From assembly GCA_903894655.1 (NCBI GenBank), contig CAITQY010000174.1:1-9951 (forward strand): a stretch of 9,951 nucleotides of DNA, read 5' to 3'. The DNA comes from an uncultured Gemmatimonadota bacterium (lineage in GTDB: Bacteria > Gemmatimonadota > Gemmatimonadetes > Gemmatimonadales > Gemmatimonadaceae). Every line of letters starts with the position of its first letter. Position 1 is the stretch's first letter. Below, piece after piece: positions 4,288-9,951 of the stretch. The position numbers and the translations under genes are program-made. Below the pieces are notes generated by a model. The model was not told where the DNA came from, searched no databases, and saw only the letters and a program-made list of their open reading frames with translations.

Positions 4288-6636
4288 ATGACCGACACGA
4301 TCGCTCCCGCCATCGTCGCACGTGTTGCGACGGAACTCTCGCTGAATCCGCAACAGGTTCAGCGCACCCTCGCCCTCTTCGCCGAGGGGGCCACCCTGCC
4401 GTTCGTCGCGCGCTACCGCAAAGAGATGACCGGTGGTCTCGACGAGGTGCAGTTGCGCGATGTGCGTGAGCGCGCCGAATACCTCAACGAACTCGAGGAT
4501 CGCCGCGCGGCGGTGCTGAAGAGCATCGACGAACAGGGCAAGCTCGACGACAGGCTCAAGGCGTCGATTCTTTCGGCGGATACCAAGCAGGCCCTCGAAG
4601 ATCTCTATCTGCCGTTCAAGCCCAAGCGTCGCACGCGTGCCATGATTGCGCGCGAACGTGGACTCGGGCCGTTGGCGGACGGATTGTGGAACGGAGTGCT
4701 CGATGATGGCGCCGCACTGGCCTCGGCGGTGGCGTATCTGCTCCCCGAAGTTGATGGGAAGCCGTCGGAAGTGCCCACGGTTGAGGCGGCGTTGCTGGGC
4801 GCGCGCGACATCCTGTCCGAACAGGTGGCGGAAGACGCGCTCATCCGTGGTTGGGTGCGCGAGATCACGCGCGCCAAGGGCGTGGTGAAGAGCAGCGTGA
4901 TGACCGGCAAGGCCAGCGACGAATCCAAGTTCAAGGATTATTTCGATTACTCGGAATCGCTGGGCACAATTCCCAGCCATCGCATGCTGGCGATCCGTCG
5001 CGGTGAGACCGAAGGCGAGTTGATGTGGCGGGTGGAAGCGCCAATCGAAGACATCAATGCCCGCATGGCGCGTGAAGTCATCGGTACCCGCCAGGCATCG
5101 CAGCAGCTCACGCTCGTAGCCGCCGATGCCTACAAGCGCCTGCTGTCGCCCGCGATCGAAGTGGAATTGCGCGTGGAGCTCAAGACACGCGCCGACGATG
5201 AAGCGATCACGATCTTCGGTCGCAATCTCGAACAGTTGTTGTTGTCCTCACCGGCCGGCGAGAAGCGCGTGATCGGTCTCGACCCAGGCTTTCGCAGTGG
5301 TGTGAAAGTGGCCGTGGTCAGTGCCACCGGTGCGTTGGTGCATACCGACACGTTGTATCTGCATCAGGAAGACCGGTTCGCCGGAGCGATTCGGATGCTG
5401 CTGCAGCGCTTCACCCCGGAGCTCATTGCGATCGGCAATGGGACGGCCAGCCGCGAAACGGAAAACCTCACCAAGGCCGCCATGCGTGAGCTCGACCCGC
5501 CGGTCGGCGGTGAGCGCCCACAGGTGGTGGTGGTGAATGAGGCCGGCGCGTCGGTGTACTCGGCCTCCGATCTCGCCCGCGCCGAGTTCCCCGAACTCGA
5601 CGTGTCGTTGCGTGGTGCGGTGTCGATTGCCCGTCGCTTGCAGGATCCGTTGGCGGAGCTGGTGAAGATCGACCCCAAGAGCATTGGTGTGGGTCAGTAT
5701 CAGCACGATGTGAATCAGTCGCGACTCAAGCAGCGCCTCGACGATATCGTGGAAAGTTGTGTGAACCGCGTGGGCGTCGAAGTGAATACCGCCTCGGCTG
5801 CCCTGCTGGGCTACGTGGCTGGCATCGGCCCTGGACTGGCGCAGGCGATCGTGTCGCTGCGCGATCAGCGCGGCCGCCTCACGTCGCGGGCCGATCTCAA
5901 GGACGTCCCGCGTCTCGGCGCCAAGGCGTTCGAACAGGCCGCCGGGTTCCTTCGGGTACGTGGTGGCGTGCATCCGCTCGATTCGAGCGCCGTACACCCC
6001 GAGCGCTACGCCCTCGTGGAGCGCATGGCCAAGGATCTCAAGGCTGATGTGAGTGCGCTGGTGGGCAATGAGACGCTCGTCGATTCGATCGAACTCGCCA
6101 CGTACGTGAGCGATGATGTCGGTATGCCTACACTGCGGGACATCGTGGCCGAGCTCAAGAAGCCGGGTCGCGACCCGCGAGCCGCCTTCGAGCCGCCGGC
6201 TTTTCGCGAAGACATTCAAAAGCCGTCCGATTTGCTGCCCGGCATGGTGCTCGAGGGCGTGGTCACGAATATCGTGGCGTTTGGTGCCTTTGTGGACATC
6301 GGCGTCCACCAGGACGGTCTGGTGCACGTGAGCCAGCTCGCCGATCGCTACATCAAGGACCCCAACGACGCCGTGAAGGTCGGGCAGAAGGTGAAAGTCA
6401 CGGTGCAGGCCATCGACCTGGCTCGTGGCCGCATTGCCCTGAGCATGCGCAGCGATGGCGGCAGTGGCGTCGGCAAGCCCCAGGGCGGTGGGGAGCGGGG
6501 TGAAGGGGGCACACGACGTGACGTGACGGCTAACAACCGTGGTCCGGATCGGCCGGTGCCGAGCAAGACGCCGGCCGTCAAGCTCTTCGTGCCAACCAAG
6601 GGCGCGGTGGCCCCCAACGGGATTCGCTTTAAGTAG
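4288..6636 (+). CDS. tex: Tex family RNA-binding transcription accessory protein
   Basis: At 782 residues this matches Tex from other bacteria (about 770-785). The N-terminal helical part has the conserved LPFVARYRKEMTGGLDE (37-53) and LPFKPKRRTRA (108-118) motifs. The YqgF RNase H-like domain starts at VIGLDPGFRSG (328-338) and includes IGNGTASRET (382-391). Next come VYSASDLARAEFPE (423-436), the helix-hairpin-helix region (VAGIGPGLAQAIV, 510-522, and a second hairpin near 536-560) and a C-terminal S1 domain (about 651-721, with VAFGAFVDIGVHQDGLVHVSQ). A basic Gly-rich tail (722-782) follows. Tex binds nucleic acid and associates with transcription; it affects toxin expression in Bordetella and is related to eukaryotic Spt6. 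The frame extends 22 codons upstream to 4222, but MTDTIAP at 4288 is the family-like start. It precedes a Snf2 helicase by 37 bp, so the two probably share a transcript. Confidence 0.97.
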   Translation: MTDTIAPAIVARVATELSLNPQQVQRTLALFAEGATLPFVARYRKEMTGGLDEVQLRDVRERAEYLNELEDRRAAVLKSIDEQGKLDDRLKASILSADTKQALEDLYLPFKPKRRTRAMIARERGLGPLADGLWNGVLDDGAALASAVAYLLPEVDGKPSEVPTVEAALLGARDILSEQVAEDALIRGWVREITRAKGVVKSSVMTGKASDESKFKDYFDYSESLGTIPSHRMLAIRRGETEGELMWRVEAPIEDINARMAREVIGTRQASQQLTLVAADAYKRLLSPAIEVELRVELKTRADDEAITIFGRNLEQLLLSSPAGEKRVIGLDPGFRSGVKVAVVSATGALVHTDTLYLHQEDRFAGAIRMLLQRFTPELIAIGNGTASRETENLTKAAMRELDPPVGGERPQVVVVNEAGASVYSASDLARAEFPELDVSLRGAVSIARRLQDPLAELVKIDPKSIGVGQYQHDVNQSRLKQRLDDIVESCVNRVGVEVNTASAALLGYVAGIGPGLAQAIVSLRDQRGRLTSRADLKDVPRLGAKAFEQAAGFLRVRGGVHPLDSSAVHPERYALVERMAKDLKADVSALVGNETLVDSIELATYVSDDVGMPTLRDIVAELKKPGRDPRAAFEPPAFREDIQKPSDLLPGMVLEGVVTNIVAFGAFVDIGVHQDGLVHVSQLADRYIKDPNDAVKVGQKVKVTVQAIDLARGRIALSMRSDGGSGVGKPQGGGERGEGGTRRDVTANNRGPDRPVPSKTPAVKLFVPTKGAVAPNGIRFK

Positions 6637-6644
6637 CAGCCGTT

Positions 6645-6651
6645 GGAGAGG
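6645..6651 (+). promoter_or_regulatory. Shine-Dalgarno of the 7-codon mini-ORF
   Basis: GGAGAGG, with its GGAG core 5 nt before ATG 6654, is a strong site. It is 22 nt from the helicase ATG at 6674, too far to serve that start directly. Confidence 0.55.
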
Positions 6652-6653
6652 TC

Positions 6654-6677
6654 ATGGTTAGACTTCGCTGGTCATGA
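6654..6677 (+). CDS. Mini-ORF MVRLRWS, overlapping the helicase start by ATGA
   Basis: ATG 6654 opens a 7-codon frame (MVRLRWS) whose TGA at 6675-6677 overlaps the helicase ATG at 6674 in an ATGA junction. It has a better Shine-Dalgarno than the helicase. The likely role is to load ribosomes between tex and the helicase so that termination at TGA feeds initiation at the overlapping ATG. Such a short frame could arise by chance; the combination of Shine-Dalgarno, spacing and exact overlap is the argument for it. The peptide itself need not have a function. Confidence 0.4.
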   Translation: MVRLRWS

Positions 6678-9600
6678 TTCCTGTCTTGCTTGAGCAGTGC
6701 TTTCCGCCGGATGTCCGCGAACGCGGGGAAGCGTACATCGATCCCGTCGTGCTCACCCTCGAGCACGTCGATGCCGTGGCGGCGACCGCCGCGGTGCAGG
6801 GCACTCGCACGTATGGCGTGTTCCTGCGCCCGCGACCGGGGCGCTTGCACCTTGGCTGTACCTGCCCGCATGGGCAGGAGCATGGCGCGTGCAAGCATCT
6901 GTGGGCGCTGCTGCGCGTGCTTGACGCACAAGGCACGCTGGCACCGCTCCTCGAGACCGCTGCATCGTCCAGCGCGGAGCCGCAGGTCACCTTCGAGCGC
7001 CACGTCCTCGCGGTGATGAAGCCTCAGCCGCGGGCTATCGAGACAAAGGCCACCCCCGCGCCGGAGTGGCAAACCGCGTTGCGCGACACCAGTGGTCGCC
7101 AGCGGTCGGTGTTTACCGAAACGCGCGTCACCAACCGTGCCACGTCGCTCCCGGCCGATCGGCGCATCGTGTATCTCCTGCATCTCACCGAGAGCGCGCA
7201 GCATCGTGGAGTGCGCGTCGAGATCACGACCCAGCGCCGCGATCGCGACAGTGTGTGGGAGGAGCCAAAGCACTTTCAGTACTCCATCGACGCCTGGTGC
7301 AACGCCCCGGATCCGGTCGATCGGCAGATCGCCGAAATGCTGCTCGGCAGCTCGGACGCGCAGGGCATTGCCACCATGCCCACCGGCGGATTCATCGTGC
7401 GTCCGCGGGCGTATCACACCACGTTGCGTATGATCTGCGACACGGGCCGCGCCCGGTTGCGCAGTAATCGTCCGTCGCTCGACGGCCGCATGATCTCCTG
7501 GGACGACGCCCCGCCGTGGCAGGTCGCCATGCGTCTTGATCGGCCCACGCCCGACCAGTACCAGTTGGTGGGCGAGCTGCTGCGCGACGATGTGGTGCAT
7601 CCACTCAGTGATGCGAATTGGCTGCATGAGTCGGGACTCGTGCTGTTTGGAACCACGCTGTCGCGCCTCGACAGCGATCAGCTGTGGCCGCTGGTGCAGA
7701 AGTTGTGGACGGCGGGTGAGTTCGAACTGGGCGATGATCCATCGGCGTTCCTGGCCGAGTACCATGCGCTGCCCAACATGCCGCGCTTGTCGTTGCCGGC
7801 CGGCGAGATGCACATCGAGAGCGATGCGGCGCCGGTCCCGATGGTGCGGGTGACCAGTGGTGCCGGCTCGTGGCGCACGTCGCCATCGTGGCTCACGCTG
7901 CGCTTCCGGTATGGCTCGGAGTTCGTTGACGCGGCGTCCACCGCCTCGACCTGTTTCGACAAGAAGACCCGCACGCTGTATCGCCGTCGCGCGGCGGCCG
8001 AACGCAATGCGATGACGCGCCTGCGGGCGCTCGGCGCGCAGGAGATGTATTCGTACGCCGAGAGCCGCATGTCGCTCGTGGTGCAGCCGCATACGTTGCC
8101 GCGGTTGATCTCCACACTCGTGCGCGACGGATGGCTTATCGAGTCCGACGGGGCCACGTTCGTGGCGCCGAGTCCGTTGCAGGTGCGTGTGAGCTCGGGC
8201 ATCGACTGGTTCGATCTTACGGGAACGCTCCGCTATGGCGACCATGAGCTCACGCTGTCGCAGCTGCTCACGGCCATGGACGAAGGCTCTGAGATCATTG
8301 AGTTCGGCGACGGCGTGATCGGCTTTCTGCCGGATGAATCACTCGACGAATTGCGGGCGCTGTTGGCGATCGGTGTGCGCCGCGGCGATGGCATCCGGTT
8401 CCGGTCGTCGCAGCTGGCCTTGCTCGATGTGCTGCTGGCCGCCCTGCCCGATGTCGATATGGACGAAACGCTCGCCTCGGGTCGGGCGGAGCTCAAGAAG
8501 TTTCAGGGGATCAACGCGATCCCGGTGCCTCGTGGCTTCGTGGGCACCTTGCGCGGCTATCAGGAAGAGGGGCTGTCGTGGTTCGGCTTCCTGCGTCGCT
8601 TCGCCTTGGGCGGATGTCTGGCTGACGACATGGGTCTGGGCAAGACGATCCAGGTGCTGGCCATGCTCGAAGCCCGACGGGAAGAAGGCGTCGGCATGTC
8701 GTTGCTGGTGGTGCCGCGTTCGCTCGTATTCAACTGGGTACGCGAAGCCGCGCGCTTCACGCCGCAGCTCAAGGTGCACGATCTCAGTCACGCGGAACGG
8801 TCGGTCGAAGACCTCGACACGGTCGACGCGCACTTGGCGATCACGACCTACGGCACGTTACGTCGCGATATCGCCCGACTCGGCTCGCGCCGATTCGACT
8901 ACGTGATTCTCGACGAGGCGCAGGCGATCAAGAACGCCGGCACCGCGACCGCCAAGGCCTGTCGGTTGTTGCAGGCCGATCATCGGCTGGCGTTGAGCGG
9001 CACGCCGATTGAGAATCGCATCGAGGAACTCTGGAGTCTCTTTGAGTTCCTGAATCCGGGCATGCTGGGTGCGGCCACGACCTTCAGCTCGGCCACGCGC
9101 ACGTTGGCGGCGTTGCGCCCCGGCATGCCAGCGGGCACCGGCGTGTCGGCGCAGGAGCTGCTGTCGCGTGCGCTGCGTCCGGTGGTGTTGCGGCGCACGA
9201 AGGCGATGGTGGCGAAGGAACTGCCGGCGCGTATCGAGCAAACCATCGAGGTCGAGCTCGAGCCCAAGCAACGCGCGTTCTACGAGCAGCTGCGCAGTCA
9301 GTACGCCACCAGTCTGCTCGATCGCGTGGAGCGCGACGGCCTCGGCAAGTCACGCATGCACATCCTCGAGGCGCTGCTGCGGTTACGTCAGGCGGCCTGT
9401 CATCCGGCGCTGGTGGATCCGACCAAGGCGTCGCTGCCGTCGGCCAAACTCGACGCGGTGGTGCCGGCGTTGCAGGAGATCGCGGCCGAAGGCAATAAGG
9501 TCCTGGTGTTCTCGCAGTTCACGAGCTTCCTGTCGTTGCTACGGGCGCGTCTCGACGCGCTGGAAGTGCCGTACGAGTATCTGGACGGTCGCACGCGAGA

Positions 9601-9946
9601 TCGACAGGCGCGCGTGGATCGCTTCCAGTCGGCCGATGGTCCGCCGCTGTTCCTGATCAGTCTGAAGGCGGGCGGACACGGGCTCAACCTGACGGCGGCC
9701 GAGTACGTGTATCTCCTCGATCCGTGGTGGAATCCGGCGGTAGAAGCGCAGGCGATCGACCGCGCGCATCGTATCGGGCAGACGAATCAGGTGATCGCGA
9801 CGCGTGTCGTGGCCCGCGATACGATCGAGTCGAAGATCCTCGAGCTGCAGGCCAGCAAGCGGGCGCTGGCCGACGCCATTCTCAGCGAGGACAAGGGCGG
9901 ACTGGCGGGCGTGGGGAGAGAGGAGCTGCAGCTGCTGCTGGGGTGA
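6674..9946 (+). CDS. SWIM zinc-finger Snf2/RapA-family DNA helicase (ATPase)
   Basis: This complete 1090-residue protein is a superfamily 2 ATPase/translocase. The N-terminus carries a SWIM zinc finger CxC-x8-CxH: C62, C64, C73, H75. About 500 residues without a motif I can name follow, consistent with the bacterial SNF2-associated region. The ATPase core starts near LRGYQ (626-630). Motif I is DMGLGKT with K657. Motif II is DEAQ (747-750) where Snf2 proteins usually have DEAH; DEAQ is seen in many bacterial members. Motif III is LSGTPIENR (G776). Lobe 2 has VFSQFTSFL, YLDGRTRDRQ, SLKAGGHGLNLT (996-1007) and motif VI AIDRAHRIGQ (ending Q1036). All catalytic motifs are present, so it should be an active ATPase that moves on double-stranded DNA. 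SWIM-Snf2 proteins such as Bacillus YwqA are poorly characterised; a role in transcription recycling or repair is inferred from RapA and from the adjacent tex. The ATG at 6674 is the first possible ATG: an in-frame stop lies at 6659. Confidence 0.95.
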   Translation: MIPVLLEQCFPPDVRERGEAYIDPVVLTLEHVDAVAATAAVQGTRTYGVFLRPRPGRLHLGCTCPHGQEHGACKHLWALLRVLDAQGTLAPLLETAASSSAEPQVTFERHVLAVMKPQPRAIETKATPAPEWQTALRDTSGRQRSVFTETRVTNRATSLPADRRIVYLLHLTESAQHRGVRVEITTQRRDRDSVWEEPKHFQYSIDAWCNAPDPVDRQIAEMLLGSSDAQGIATMPTGGFIVRPRAYHTTLRMICDTGRARLRSNRPSLDGRMISWDDAPPWQVAMRLDRPTPDQYQLVGELLRDDVVHPLSDANWLHESGLVLFGTTLSRLDSDQLWPLVQKLWTAGEFELGDDPSAFLAEYHALPNMPRLSLPAGEMHIESDAAPVPMVRVTSGAGSWRTSPSWLTLRFRYGSEFVDAASTASTCFDKKTRTLYRRRAAAERNAMTRLRALGAQEMYSYAESRMSLVVQPHTLPRLISTLVRDGWLIESDGATFVAPSPLQVRVSSGIDWFDLTGTLRYGDHELTLSQLLTAMDEGSEIIEFGDGVIGFLPDESLDELRALLAIGVRRGDGIRFRSSQLALLDVLLAALPDVDMDETLASGRAELKKFQGINAIPVPRGFVGTLRGYQEEGLSWFGFLRRFALGGCLADDMGLGKTIQVLAMLEARREEGVGMSLLVVPRSLVFNWVREAARFTPQLKVHDLSHAERSVEDLDTVDAHLAITTYGTLRRDIARLGSRRFDYVILDEAQAIKNAGTATAKACRLLQADHRLALSGTPIENRIEELWSLFEFLNPGMLGAATTFSSATRTLAALRPGMPAGTGVSAQELLSRALRPVVLRRTKAMVAKELPARIEQTIEVELEPKQRAFYEQLRSQYATSLLDRVERDGLGKSRMHILEALLRLRQAACHPALVDPTKASLPSAKLDAVVPALQEIAAEGNKVLVFSQFTSFLSLLRARLDALEVPYEYLDGRTRDRQARVDRFQSADGPPLFLISLKAGGHGLNLTAAEYVYLLDPWWNPAVEAQAIDRAHRIGQTNQVIATRVVARDTIESKILELQASKRALADAILSEDKGGLAGVGREELQLLLG

Positions 9947-9951
9947 CGGCC

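Noticed and set aside
3754..4980. Minus-strand open frame of about 408 codons across the lipoprotein and tex start
   Set aside because: Overlaps two well-supported genes and their junction; no motif or start signal.
5248..6327. Minus-strand open frame of about 359 codons opposite tex
   Set aside because: His/Arg-rich shadow of tex; the plus strand encodes the conserved YqgF, HhH and S1 domains.
6629..8245. Long open frame on the minus strand (about 538 codons) opposite the helicase
   Set aside because: It lies entirely within the helicase/tex region, has an Arg/His-rich composition typical of antisense frames in GC-rich DNA, and no recognisable domain; the plus strand encodes clear motifs.
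1..9951. Defence island, CRISPR array, prophage or insertion sequence
   Set aside because: No spaced direct repeats, transposase, integrase or phage genes were seen. The Snf2 helicase alone is not evidence of a DISARM-like system, because no methyltransferase or other drm gene lies nearby.

Overview
The window is GC-rich bacterial chromosome, coding-dense and without any sign of mobile DNA, tRNA, rRNA or CRISPR. The type IV pilin, lipoprotein signal peptide, UMF1-type transporter and a set of genes with few Shine-Dalgarno sequences suggest a Gram-negative, non-proteobacterial lineage. My best guess is Gemmatimonadota (Gemmatimonas-like). This rests on overall protein flavour and base composition and is an inference only.

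Layout, left to right. Positions 1-678 hold the 3' end of DNA polymerase I, with polymerase motifs A, B and C all intact, cut by the window edge. A 14-bp tandem repeat runs across its stop codon. Positions 679-962 form the only long intergenic region. It carries two adjacent perfect inverted repeats, a very good sigma-54 (-24/-12) promoter, a stem-loop in the predicted 5' UTR and a clear ribosome binding site, all leading into a type IV pilin gene (963-1352). A small gene of unknown function follows closely (stop at 1724) and resembles DUF4031 proteins. It ends in a perfect 10-bp hairpin, where it meets a convergent UMF1/Atg22-like MFS transporter (3116-1749, minus strand). That transporter is divergent from a predicted lipoprotein of unknown function (3205-4191). 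The shared 88-bp spacer holds overlapping -10 boxes for the two directions.

The right half is a nucleic-acid pair: tex (4288-6636, YqgF/HhH/S1 RNA-binding protein) and a 1090-residue SWIM-Snf2 helicase (6674-9946). tex looks leaderless: a TAGAAT box lies 8 nt before its ATG and there is no Shine-Dalgarno. The helicase start has no Shine-Dalgarno of its own, but overlaps (ATGA) the stop of a 7-codon mini-ORF that does have a strong one, which suggests translational coupling.

I see no clear novel multi-gene system. The gene content is mostly housekeeping. The interesting signals are regulatory: the sigma-54 pilin control region, the leaderless tex start, the coupled mini-ORF, and the uncharacterised pilin-linked and lipoprotein genes.
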